64,000 bases of DNA from Halocaridina rubra (taxonomy: Eukaryota; Arthropoda; Malacostraca; Decapoda; Atyidae). Position numbers and translations under genes: made by a program. A model generated the notes under the pieces. The model saw only the letters and a list, made by a program, of their open reading frames with translations, made no database searches and was not told where the DNA came from. Positions 43,975 through 55,122 of this stretch are shown here, in pieces; positions within the stretch are counted from its first letter, which is position 1; each line of letters starts with the position of its first letter. The DNA lies in the NCBI GenBank assembly GCA_037179515.1, contig JAXCGZ010007697.1, forward strand, positions 63,038-127,037, in the 5' to 3' direction.

Positions 43975-44330
43975 TGTGGTGAGAACATTGTTAGAGTGGT
44001 TAAGGTGATTAGAAGTTAAGAGGTGTTGTTAGTGTGGTGAGTGGATTGTTAGAGTGGTTAAGGAGATTAAGAAAAGATAATAAGGTGGTGATTAGAAGTT
44101 AATGAGGTGTAGTTAGTGTGGAAAGACAAGTGAGGAGAAGTGCATCAGTGATCACTGAGATGCCGTGCTGCTAGTTCATTGTTTTTCTGTGTTGGTGTGA
44201 GGGGCACTTTGCTGTTGCTGGTTGTCAGCTGCCATCTTTGGTTGCTGTTTGAGGTGTTGGTGAGCTAATGAGGTTTTTCCTTTTTATGACGTGCTACCAA
44301 CTGGCTTAGGAGGTGACCTTTTTAACTACA
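43975..44330 (+). repeat. 3' LTR of family D element
   Basis: 356 bp; aligned along its length with 39930-40295; preceded by the polypurine tract GGAGATCAGGAGGGGA and followed by the TCCAA duplication. Confidence 0.92.
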
Positions 44331-44750
44331 TCCAATTCTGCCTACATTTTACTGATGCACTTGCAGTTCAATAAATTTCTTATCATCCTCACTGTCCTTT
44401 AAAAGCTTTTATTTGAAATATTGCCAATTATGATAGCTGTGGATTTCTCAGTTTAATCAATGAGGAAAAGAAGAGCTTTTGCTTGGAGTATGTTTTGGTT
44501 TTAATTTCTTTTAGAAATATGGGAGTTGACTTAACCTTAAAAATGAAGAAATCTGATCAGCTTAATATTACTTACATTCTCAAGCACTTTCCTACCACTT
44601 TTAAGGTGATCTTATGCCTTAGCTAGATTTGCTTTCTGTAAGCAAAAACACATGGAAATGAGATTCAACAATAACAAAAATTTACTGAAGGATTTTAAAA
44701 TTCTACTTGGCATAATTTACATGCTGAGGAAAGTTATGTGAAATAAAATA

Positions 44751-44974
44751 TTTATTAAAAAATTGAATAAAAATCCGCATTAATATTGTAAAATCTAAGG
44801 AAAAATGTTGAAAAATATTATATACGAAGAAATTGCAAACTTAAGTCTCCTCTAGTACAAATGTTAATCAAGGACACTGCAAATCTCATCAACACAATAA
44901 TTATTGAAAGTATCTAATTTTACAGATAACAAAAGCATCTGAAAGGCGAAATGGTCCATTCCAAAGGCAGTGAT
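44751..44974 (-). other. Probable 3' UTR and poly(A) signal of the host gene
   Basis: Downstream (minus strand) of the stop at 44977-44975 lies about 220 bases of AT-rich sequence with AATAAA at 44756-44751. Confidence 0.5.
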
Positions 44975-45056
44975 CTATTTCTTCATTGAACTCTTTTTCC
45001 CAGAAGTTACAGGCCTATTCAGTACTGTTGGCGATCCATCAGAATCTGAGCATATG
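44975..45056 (-). CDS. Candidate host gene, last coding exon
   Basis: The acceptor TATATTCTTATTTCAG ends at 45057. The exon begins with one base completing a split codon, then reads ICSDSDGSPTVLNRPVTSGK and KSSMKK, then TAG at 44977-44975. The preceding exon ends two bases into a codon, so the phases fit exactly (AG+C, serine). Ser/Lys-rich tail; function unknown. Not part of any transposon recognised here. Confidence 0.6.
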
Positions 45057-45935
45057 CTGAAATAAGAATATACAAGCAAGAGATTAGTGTAGTGTCAGCC
45101 GACTTTTATATAAGCATTATCATGATGCAGGAATACCAACAAATTGATAAGAAATGCTTCATATCATGGCCCATGATAGGTCCCCAATTACAAAATTGCC
45201 AAGCTATACCGAGTAGCTCTTTTTGTACAAAACAATGAAAATAAACTTTATCAAGAGGTAAAGCAAATGCTTGGATTCTGTACCTTCCAGCATGCTAGGA
45301 TTATATCTTTATATTTGCATTATTCTTTTCCCACTGTCTCATTTTTTTTTTTTTTTTTTTACCATTAGGCCTTGAAAATGAAGCAATTTGCTCCTCTTAA
45401 TAAGTTTGAGAAATCGAATAAACTACACATATGAGACACTAAACACAACGACATCATTCCATTAATATTGCTATGTATTTGTTGCAAGTCAAATGGTGTA
45501 TATAAATACCAGTCAGTAATGATCTAGTCTATACCATGCTGAACTAGGTAAATATTGATAAAAAAAAAAATCAGATACTCATATAAAGCAAAATACTACA
45601 TGAGACCAGTCAGTAAAATATGGTACATAATAATGATATAAAAATTTCAACTACATTTACAAAGTGAAACATAATGTTAAAGCTTATATTAATATGTGGC
45701 AGATGCATATTTTACAAAGTACATAGGTAGGAAGGAAGGTAACAGTAGAAAACGTGAAACAAACTAAAAATAAACACTACAGTATTTATAGATTGTTTGA
45801 AAATATAAAAATTTAATTAGAAAATAACTTGCGAAACAAAAGTTTAGAACAGAAAAATACATGAACACCTTGAATGAATAAATAGTGAGCTAAAAAAGAA
45901 AGCTTCTAGCAAAACTTCCGCTATTATTATCTCAC
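45057..45935 (-). other. Candidate host intron
   Basis: 879 bases between GTGAGA (donor, 45935 down) and TTTCAG (acceptor, ending 45057). AT-rich, with a 20-base T run on the plus strand at about 45341-45360. No coding potential. Confidence 0.55.
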
Positions 45936-46240
45936 CTAAGAGAGCTTCTCAAAATTCTTCCTGATCTGCGAACTGTAGCGAGATCGTTTTTCTCAACAGA
46001 CGATTTTGTTGCTGATGATGGATCAGTCTGACGTCCTGTTGTATTGGTAGTGACATCGGACAAAGCAGAAGGTTCTTTTCTACTGCTACGCCTGAGTGCA
46101 CGCAAAGTAGGTTGCGTTGCTTCCCCGGAGGAAGGTGTATCTGAACACTCAGAGGGCAAAGAGTATCTAGCTGACCTTAACCTTTTCCCTATTATAGCAG
46201 TTTCAGTGCTTGACTCCTTGCAGCTCTGAGAGGAGCTCTT
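45936..46240 (-). CDS. Candidate host gene, penultimate exon, truncated by LTR
   Basis: Open on the minus strand for all 305 bases (101 codons plus 2 bases) and ends at a consensus donor, TTAG|GTGAGA. The peptide is Ser/Thr/Arg-rich and polar, with three related basic boxes: GKRLRSARYS, LRALRRSSRK and VRRSGRILRSS, separated by acidic Ser/Thr stretches. That is typical of disordered nuclear proteins, but no family can be named. At 46241 an inverted Gypsy LTR begins, so the 5' part of the exon is displaced. The gene is either disrupted or the LTR now lies within the transcribed region. Confidence 0.6.
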
Positions 46241-47145
46241 TGTTGGGGTTAGGATGGTTGATTGTTGTTAAGATTCTGTTTTACTAAGGGGACTCAAAGT
46301 ACCGAGCTCGGTTAAGAGCTCACAAACAGACAAGACAGATATTTGTACTTGAACACCCCATCTCTTTCACCATTAGTCGGTTAAATGAAACTCAAAATTC
46401 AACTTTCTTTTAATTTTGGAAATGCAATGACATTAAAAGAATTGAATTTTCTAATTAAATTTAATGAAATGCTGCATCGAATCCCGGAGGTGGTGAGCAC
46501 GATTTCGTTTCCCGGCTCCACGGACGTATGCCAAGACTTTGGCCTCAACTCGATGATTACCTCAGTCACACAGGCAGAGTAGAATACAGGACACTGCAAT
46601 TTCAGAAACAGAAATGACACACTGTTAATAATGGGAAACTGAAAGCATGAGCACACATATAATGAGTTTCCAATGTCATTCTACTGGATGAAAATATACT
46701 GGTTATTCACAGCTAACCAGAAATATTTATGCTACCATAATAGCATACAAAACATTAATTCTTTACTGGTTTTAAAGAAAAACAATTTATTCACAATAAA
46801 TGAAGAATAAGCAAGACAAATACAGTACTGTATGTATTCCTTAAATTGTGGGCAACCACAAAACTTGCAATGCTTATTACTGATTTACAATTAATATGGT
46901 AAAACACTTTATTTAGGATAAAGGAAGAATCTACGAGATAAATACAGTATTCATTCACTTTTGGTTATCAAGAACTGTTTGCAATGAAAAAAAGAGGGTG
47001 CAAAACCACCTTTTGAGGTATTTGCAACTTATAACTCAAAACACTTTATCCCCAACATATGAAGAATTAGCAAGATAAATACAGTATGCATTCATTAAAC
47101 TGTGGTTAACAGGAAATATTTGCAAAGCCAACAGGGTAAAATTAC
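46241..47145 (-). repeat. Inverted partial LTR of Gypsy family 1
   Basis: Reverse complement of the last ~897 bases of the LTR (48180-49076). The LTR 3' terminus CCCCAACA lies at 46248-46241, next to the host exon. At 47145 it is cut and the direct 5' LTR of copy A begins. Sequence is only slightly diverged from the direct LTRs. The missing ~1,030 bases are not in the window. Confidence 0.9.
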
Positions 47146-49076
47146 TGTGACAGAGTGTTTCGCTCTAAGTCACCAGAGGCTGTTAGATGCCTTATTAAGT
47201 AATTTAGTAACTTAACTGTCATATTTCTAACAAAAAAAATAATTCCCACTTCTTGACTTTTGCAGATTACGATTATTTGCAATTTATATTTTAGCATATA
47301 GCTAATTTTAAATATACCTTATTTACTCTTCTTGTACGTGTAGAAGCATAGTCCCGATATAAAGGCTGCTCCTATTTTCCGTCTCCTACAAGCCAAGAAC
47401 GTTCTGGAGATTGTTTACCAGAAACCTAACTTTTCATTATTATTCTCGTTTTATTTTATTTGCTTCCACTTGCTGCACCTAAAAATACTGTCTCTCCCTT
47501 GCATCTTTGCTATAATTGCCTGCCAGGGACCACCACTAAAATAGTCCTTAAATGATATCAGAGCCAGTTACTGCTCTAGAAATGTATCCTACAGATGAAC
47601 TCACCAGGAGGGACAATGAGGCGTCCTCTTTTGGCGCCCAAACTTCCAAGAGGCAACATCTCGCCTGAGCAGTCTAAGTTTATTTTAAACCTTATTTACG
47701 TGCCATCTTCACAGGAATTCATCTGGCACAACAAGGTGAGGGATAGTGCATGGTAGAGCTCGTGGGTCAAGCAAATTGGTTTTTCGAGAATTAGTTACAT
47801 TCGTTACTGGCTAAATCTTACGAATTTTATTTTCAGATTCCATTCCCATACAAACGAAATTTTGTAGATTACCAAACTGGAATCTCACTTGCCAAAGTTA
47901 ATTCTCTAACCTGGAAATTACAGCTGATATACATTGCTAAGAAGTTTCTTTTCATTGAATGTGATAACCGAAAATCTCATCCTCTGAAGACTGGTTATGA
48001 GCCCGTAAAATTCTATCTCTTTTCCTAATAAATTCTAATTTCATTTCACCTCTTTCTATCATCGTAAAAAAAGTTTTTTACATCAAAAACTCGTCAGTAA
48101 AGCTATTTGCTATATAAACTGCAAATAGTTAATCATTTAGCTAAAGTGTTTTATGCTATAAACTGCAAATAATTAAAAGGTAATTTTACCCCGTTGGCTT
48201 TGCAAATATTTCCTGTTAACCACAATTTAATGAATGCATACTGTATTTATCTTGCTAATTCTTCGTATGTTGGGGATAAAGTGTTTTGAGTTATAAGTTG
48301 CAAATACCTCAAAAGGTGGTTTTGCACCCTTTTTTTTCATTGCAAACAGTTCTTTATAACCAAAAGTGAATGAATACTGTATTTTTCTCATAGATTCTTC
48401 CTTTATCCTAAAAAGAGTGTTTTACCATATTAATTGTAAATCAGTAATAAGCATTGCAACTTTTGTGGTTGCCCACAATTTAAGGAATACATACAGTACT
48501 GTATTTGTCTTGCTTATTCTTCGTTTATTGTGAATAAATTGTTTTCCTTTAAAACCAGTAAAGGTTTTGTATGCTATTATGGTAGCATAAATATTTCTGG
48601 TTAGCTGTGAATAACCAATATATTTTATCCAGTAGAATGACATTGGAAACTCAATATATGTGTGCTCATGCTTTCAGTTTCCCATTATAAACAGTGTGTC
48701 ATTTCTGTTTCTGAAATTGCAGTGTCCTGTATTCTACTCTGCTTGTGTGACTGAGGTAATCATCGAGTTGAGGCCAAAGTCTTGGCATACGTCCATGGTG
48801 CCGAGAAACGAAATCGTGCTCACCACCTCCGGGATTCGAGGCAACATTTCATAAAATTTAATTAGAAAATTCAATTCTTTTAATGTCATTGCATTTCCAA
48901 AATTAAAAGAAAGTTGAATTCTGAGTTTCATTTAACCGACTAATGGTAAAAGAGATGGGGTGTTCAAGTACAAATATCTGTCCTGTCTGTTTGTGAGCTC
49001 TTAACCGAGCTCGGTACTTTGAGTCCCCTTAGTAAAAACAGAATCTTAACAACACTCAACCATCCTAACCCCAACA
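47146..49076 (+). repeat. Gypsy family 1 LTR 1 (5' LTR of copy A)
   Basis: 1,931 bp, from TGTGACAGAG to CCCCAACA; unusually long for Gypsy. Short frames within it (for example 48660-48854) recur in every LTR copy and in the inverted fragment, but do not look like protein. CAAGATTGG-type junction to the primer-binding site follows. Confidence 0.93.
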
Positions 49077-49080
49077 AGAT

Positions 49081-49098
49081 TGGTGCCCGAACAGGGAC
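49081..49098 (+). promoter_or_regulatory. Primer-binding site, copy A (tRNA-Lys)
   Basis: TGGTGCCCGAACAGGGAC, four bases after the LTR. One mismatch (a CpG C to T) from the copy B site, which is the exact complement of the tRNA-Lys(UUU) 3' end. Confidence 0.9.
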
Positions 49099-50341
49099 CC
49101 GAACAGACAGACTGATTTTATAAATTTATTTTTATTTTGCTTTTAGCATTGCACATGAGACCCGATTACCATTGGCTCGATTATTGAAATGAATGAATCA
49201 TAGGCTGCACACAAAAATTTTCGCGCTAGAGACGTTGCTGGTGAGAATTTTTTTTATTTTCAATATTATTTATGGTAACTAATATTTTCTTGTTTCCCAT
49301 GTGGTAAACAAAATTTCAGGAAATCTACATGAGATTATGTGGTAACAGACTTAAGAAATTTTGCATGACGAGGAGACGTGTTATTTAAAATTTCATTTAT
49401 TTGCGTGATAAGATTGAGTTTTAAAGCATTCGTGTTTTATATATATCCGTTAAAGGGTGATACTTGTTAAGAATTGTTTATATTTCCTTGGGATTTAGGA
49501 ATTGGGAGAAAGCATATTAAGTATTTTTGCTTATATTTGTGTTTTATATTCAAGCATTGACTGCTCATAGATTGGGAAGAAAAACTTTGGTGTCATTTAT
49601 CGAGCCTAGACTAAGCCCTTCATGTGTCTGAGTTGTCACTTGAAAATAAATTTTCTCATTAGCAGTAGACATGTGTAATCTGGCTGCCTAGTAAGCTGTT
49701 AGCTTATCTTTGGTGTATTTTGCATAGGATCCGTGCCCTTTTGGCAACACTCCATAATTTTACTTATGACATTTTATTTGTGGGTACTGCCATATACGCG
49801 CTCATACACAGGCACGACCGCTATACTGTACTTGTTTGTACTCTCTGGCACTGGGTGCTAGTCAGTAAAATTCGTAGTTGCTCATTCCTTTCATTTGCAC
49901 CATAACTGCAGGTACTGCCACGTATTGCTGTTAAGCAGGCACGACTGCCATTCTGTATTACCAGTGTTTCATGCACTGTTTTGCAACATTTTGTTGCTGT
50001 TGCACTTGATTGTGTTGCTCATTCCTTTCATTTGCACGATAACCGCAGGTACTGCCACATATTGCTGTTAAGCAGGCACGACTGCCATTCTGTATTACCA
50101 GCGTTTCATGCACTGTTTTGCAATATTTTGCTGCTGTTGCACTTGATTGTATTTTGAGTCACTTTTATAGTGAGGTTTCGAGATCACTTTTACTTTTAAG
50201 TTTGAACTGTGGAGTTGAATTTTTTTTTCTCTCCTTGGTGTTGTGTGTATCTTTAATTTTTTTTTACTACTGTATTGTAGAGATTTGCTTTTTTTTTGTG
50301 GCTGTTTTGGCACTTTGTTATTGACTGTTTAGGAAACAAAC
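49099..50341 (+). other. Leader of copy A with ~137-bp tandem repeats
   Basis: About 1.26 kb noncoding between the primer-binding site and gag. From 49881 to about 50153 a 137-base unit (CTCATTCCTTTCATTTGCAC ... ) occurs twice, and a diverged partial copy (GGTACTGCCATATACGCG) precedes it at 49783. Copy B has the same repeats at 58489 and 58626. Possible packaging or internal ribosome-entry region; no direct evidence. Confidence 0.8.
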
Positions 50342-50788
50342 ATGGAAACCATCAAAACATTCGATGAGGAGCGTTACCTGGACATAATGATTGCTAGGGG
50401 TGAGAGATACGGTCTTTCCCCAGGGCAGAAGCTCTTCGAATGGGCTCATGAGAAGATGGTTGAATGCCGAGATAAGCTGGAGAAGAGATCAAGTGATGAG
50501 GCACAAGCACAATGTGATGAGGCACAAGCACAACGTGATGAGGCACAAGCACAACGTGAGGAGGCACAAGCACAATGTGATCATGAGCTTGCGCTTGCTC
50601 GGCTTCAAGTGGGATTCCCAGACAGTGGTCTTTCAACTGGAAATGGAAACCAGCCTCGTGAGAGGCCCTCCCCAATACCAAAATACGAAGACGATGGCAG
50701 GCAACCACTTGATACTTACATCCGCTCTTTCGAAAGTCTTGCGGCAGTTAACGAAGGCACAGAGGCTGAGAAGAGTCGTTGGCTGTAA
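50342..50788 (+). pseudogene. Copy A gag, N-terminal segment ending at in-frame TAA
   Basis: Starts METIKTFDEERYLD (ATG 50342). Residues 52-79 are four copies of a seven-residue unit (DEAQAQC/R; 21-bp tandem repeat at 50495-50578), a heptad-type coiled coil. Then KYEDDGRQPLDTYIRSFESL, the start of the capsid domain, and SRWL before TAA at 50786-50788. The capsid continues in the same frame after the stop. Identical arrangement in copy B. Confidence 0.85.
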
Positions 50789-53602
50789 GCCTCCATGCCA
50801 CCCCGTCTGCTCGCCCTGGTCAGTGAACTCGACCAAATGCAACTGAGGGACTATGAGAAAGTTAAAAGCACACTCCTGGCCTCACAGAACCTTTCACCAG
50901 CTGAGTGTCGTGCTAGGTATCTTTCTGCTTTCCCATTGAAGGAGGAGATCTGTAGTACCTTTGGCAAACGCAAGGCTCGCTTCTTTAATGATTGGTTACG
51001 AGTTTCAAAGTGTCCTCGTGAGAAGTTGTATGCGTTCTTGATGTTTGATGCAATTGCCAATGAACTTCCTCCAGATGTTGTTGCATATGTAAGGACTCAG
51101 CTTAAGGATGAGATCGACTACGAGAAAAGTCTAGCTGCTGTGGACGAGTACCTCCAGCACAACCAGCCTGGAGTACGTCTCTGTGATGTTATGAGGGCAA
51201 GAAGGGCCGATGCCAAGGTCCGTCCTCAGAGTTGTATCTCCCCCGCAGCAAGCCATGATTCTCACCAGAAAGGAGATCATAGGAACGGGAAGCACAAGGG
51301 CCCCTCGCAGAACTCACATCGTCCAGCACATCCTTCATACACTCCAAAGCCTTATTACGGCAATGCACCCACACTCAAGAAGGATAACTCAGTAAGACCT
51401 AAGCCTCAGCAGTTCAGAGGCAAAGGCCATTACTCTGCTCCTCCTTCCCAGGGTTTTCAGCAGAACTCTAACAGCCACCACGCTCCCTCACACAGCGGCG
51501 GCTCACAAAGCCATCTGGCCATGCACATGGCCCATGCTGTAGAAATAAGGCCAGAAAGGGCCACTGGGGATAACACCGAGGAACCTACGTGCAAACTTGC
51601 CAATGTGGAACTCACCGAATGGGGTAATCCGCAGGTGATCCCAAAATGTCTAAGACCTATAAATGGTGTGGAAGTTGAGATAGCCCTCGACACAGGGGCC
51701 AATGGCATATTTGTTGACGAGAGATTCGTCAGGGATGAAGATTATACCGGCGAAGTCGTTTGTGTGCGGGTTGCTGAAGGAACACCCCAAATACGACGCT
51801 GCTGTGTCATTAATCTGGATTGCATATACTACAAGGAAAAAGCCCCAGCTGTGGCAATGATTGGGCTTATGTACCCTGTCTTGATGGGTCATGCACTGAA
51901 CCAAGTTCCTACTTTCCAGGCCGACCTCTACCATAAGGACATTTCTCGTTATAACTTCCCTCGGGGGAAGTCACGTGAAGCCATTTCAGCAGCAACTCCT
52001 GGCCTCGATGCCAAGAATTTGGACGATTCTCTGACTGACTCCGTTGAGTCTGCTGCAGTCAGTACACGTAATGTGGAACGCGGAGAGTTTCCCCCTCCTT
52101 TACCAGATGATGCACCTCTAGAGCCATTGAAGTTCCATCTAGACTTTGCCAAATTGCAGCAAGACTGCCCCAGCCTCAAACGCGGGATGCAGCAGGCCAA
52201 TGAGGGAAGGACCTTCACGGTGAGAGGAGGAGGCCAGATCACTTATGCCCTTGAAGATGGAGTACTTCGTAGGCATGTGACTAAAAATAGCCACACCTTT
52301 AAACAGTTGGTGGTGCCTGCTTCGATGCGCCGCCAGGCTATGTATGTGGCACATCATTTACCTCTGAGTGGACACAGAGGCAAAGCAAAAACTCGGCATG
52401 TCCTTCAGAAGGCTTTTGCATGGCCAAACATGTACGCTGAGGTAGACAGATATGTAGGCTCCTGCCCTGTCTGTCAATCTACCTCTACGGCACCGGTACC
52501 AAAAGTTCACATGGGGATAACTAAGCTCTCAATGGAGCCATTTTCCAAGGTCGCTATTGACATATTAGGTCCTATTAATCCAGCTTCGTCCACAGGGAAA
52601 CAGTTCCCCCTGGTATATGTTGACCTGGCAACAAGGTACCCAGATGCAGTGCCACTGTCTTCTATCACAACTGAAGCAGTTGCTCATGCCCTATTTGAAA
52701 TCTGCTCCAGGGTTGGCTTTCCTGAGCAGGTCACTTCTGATAGTGGAAGTCAGTTTACAAGTAGGCACTTTGAGGCTTTCTGTAACCTTTTAGAAATGAA
52801 GCACATTCGTACGAGTGTCTATCATGCCCAATCAAATGGAGCATGCGAACGCTATAACGGGACATTGAAGCGATGTTTGCGCAAGCTGGTGATAGATATA
52901 CCTAGGCAGTGGGACAAGTACGTCCCTGATGCACTTTTCTCCTTCAGAGACACGCCCCACGACACTACTGGATACTCGCCTTTCGAGCTGATTTATGGTC
53001 ATAAGGTCAGAGGCCCAGTAGAATTCTTGGCAGAATGTTGGGATTCACCTACCATTGAAGATGAAGATAGGGACATCCATGAGTATATTTTGAAGTTTTC
53101 GTCTCACCTCAAAAAGGCTTGGAAAACTGCACAATTAGCCATTAAGGGTCACCAGCGGAGTTCCAAGCTCCTCTTTGACAAGCGTGCGCGGCGTCGTGCC
53201 CTGACACCCGGAGATCAAGCTCTGTTGCTTCTTCCAACAGATACCCGCAAACTAATGCTACGCTGGAAAGGACCGTACACTGTGGTACACCGGGTGACCC
53301 CTGACAATTATGTGCTAAATGTTGATGGCAATAACCGGAAATACCACATTAACCAGCTGAAGCTTTATTGTGAGGACCCGGAGGCCTACAGGGATCCTGC
53401 GCTGGCACTCCCAGCAACCCCTATCGATGCCCCCAGCATCAACAGAACCTCCGAGGCTGCAGCAACACAGGTGCTCCATTATAGCCACCCCTTACTTCCT
53501 ATATTGGAATACTCCACCTTGCAGTGGAGACAGACTTACGGGAGTGGAGTTATTCGGAAGAAGCCCCTGCTGCAGCCACCGCCCTTGCAATTGAAGACAT
53601 AA
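50789..53602 (+). pseudogene. Copy A gag C-terminus, protease and integrase
   Basis: Same frame as the gag segment before it. Capsid rest (LRDYEKVKSTLLASQNLSPA), a basic His-rich nucleocapsid region without a CCHC knuckle, protease ALDTGANGIFVD, and integrase with HHCC, a D-D35-E core and a C-terminal GPYTVV module. A one-base C deletion at 53515-53517 (compared with copy B) throws the last ~28 codons out of frame before the stop at 53602. RT therefore cannot be translated in the same frame. Confidence 0.9.
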
Positions 53603-53658
53603 GCTTAGCTTTTGATGATGGTAAGGATCCTGCCATTCCCACACACTGAAAGGAAAGT

Positions 53659-55122
53659 GTGAGTAATTGCATTATTAACTCCAGACTGCAACCGAGTCAA
53701 CGGGAACAGCTGAACAAGCTATTAGAGGACTATGAGAATGTCTTCAACGACCTCCCAAGCATTACCGCTACCCTTGAGCATCATATCAGATTGACTGACT
53801 CAGAGCCATTTTGGCATTCCTATGGTCTTCCCCACCAGCTGTCCTTACGGCTGAAGGAAGATCTTGACACTTGGGTCCGCCTCGGAATAGTTGAAAAGAG
53901 CATTTTGCCTTGGTGTTCGCCGTTACTGGCAGTGCATAAGCGAGATGGCAGTCACAGGTTCTGCCTTGACTGTCGTAAGCTTAACTCCTGTACCATCTTT
54001 GATGGACAGCCCATTGCTGATGCCGAGCATATTTTCTCGTTGCTCTCCCAAGCTCGTTACCTGTCCAAGTTGGATCTGGCCAGTGGATTTTGGCAAGTCC
54101 CGTTGAGCGAGACTACCAAGCCTCTTACAGCCTTTTCCACAAGATATGGTCTATACCAGTTCAGGGTCATGCCTTTTGGTATGGTAAATGCCCCTGGCTG
54201 CTTCAGGAGACTCATGAGGATAATACTACAGGATCTCGACAATGTTTCGTGCTCTATAGACGACATCCTGGTGCATTCTCAGGATTGGTCATCGCACCTC
54301 GAGACTCTCCGCAGAGTTCTCACTCGTCTGAACCAGCATGGACTTCATTTAAAGCCTTCCAAATGTGAGATTGGTTTCACACAATTGCAGTATCTTGGCC
54401 ACGTGGTTGGAGAAGGAGTTATGTCCCCTTTACATGACAGGGTACAAGCTATTAAGGATATGGAGAAACCTGCTACTGTCACTCAACTGAGATCATTCCT
54501 GGGTAGTGTTGGCTACTACCAACGGTTCATTCCACACTTTAATACTATCGCTGCCCCTTTGCAGCAAATGACCTCCTCGAAGCAAAGTAAAACCTCCCCT
54601 GTCCAATGGACAGATGAAACGGAGAGAGCATTTTTCAAGCTCCGAGAAGCATTGGCGGGTGAGCCAGTATTGCAACTGGTAAACCCTGATTTTCCATTTA
54701 TCTTGCAGACCGACGCCTTAGACGAAGGCCTGGGTGCCGTGTTCTTGCAAGCCCGATCAGACAACTCAGCAGAAGTAGCTCCAGTGCGATATGCAAGCCG
54801 CAGGCTTCTCCCTGCAGAGCGAAATTACTCCACCGTGGAGAAGGAAGCTCTAGCTGCATATTGGGCCATAAAGAAATTTGAAGTCCATCTGTATGGTCAA
54901 TATTTTACACTGAGAACTGACCACCGACCTCTCCTATATTTACAGACTGCAGACAAGCTAAATCCTCGCCTGAAAAGGTGGGCACTTTACCTGAATCTTT
55001 TCAAATTCACTGCCCAACATGTTCATGGCAAGGACAATGACCTTGCTGATCTACTAAGTCAACAGTCGTTACCCTCAAATGAGGAAGCTGGTGCTGTTAG
55101 CCTAAATTTGACTAGTCAGTAA
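53659..55122 (+). pseudogene. Copy A reverse transcriptase and RNase H
   Basis: 487 codons, itself open, but separated from integrase by the deletion and by a TGA at 53647-53649 (CGA in copy B). RT: FCLDCRKLNS, SKLDLASGFWQVPL, QFRVMPFGMVNAPGCF and CSIDDILVHS. Thumb: LRSFLGSVGYYQRF. RNase H: LQTDALDEGLGAVFLQ, STVEKEALAAYWAIKKFE, LRTDHRPLLYL. Ends SLNLTSQ at 55122; copy B stops 20 codons earlier. Serine in the SIDD box is unusual. Confidence 0.92.

Larger units (their letters stand above)
39930..44330 (+). mobile_element. LTR retrotransposon family D, complete structure, inactive
   Basis: LTRs at 39930-40295 (366 bp) and 43975-44330 (356 bp), both starting TGTGGTGAG and ending AACTACA, flanked by the 5-bp duplication TCCAA (39925-39929 and 44331-44335). 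A polypurine tract, GGAGATCAGGAGGGGA, ends at 43974. Internal order is gag, CCHC remnant, protease, RT, RNase H, integrase. All frames are broken. Ty3/Gypsy-like by domain order; I am not certain of the lineage. Confidence 0.92.

Noticed and set aside
48660..48854. 64-codon frame repeated in every Gypsy family 1 LTR
   Set aside because: It recurs only because the LTR recurs; it is noncoding in appearance and interrupted in the inverted copy.
50394..50846. Overlapping 104- and 151-codon frames across the gag heptad repeat, both strands
   Set aside because: Shadows of the 21-bp tandem repeat, which keeps all frames open.
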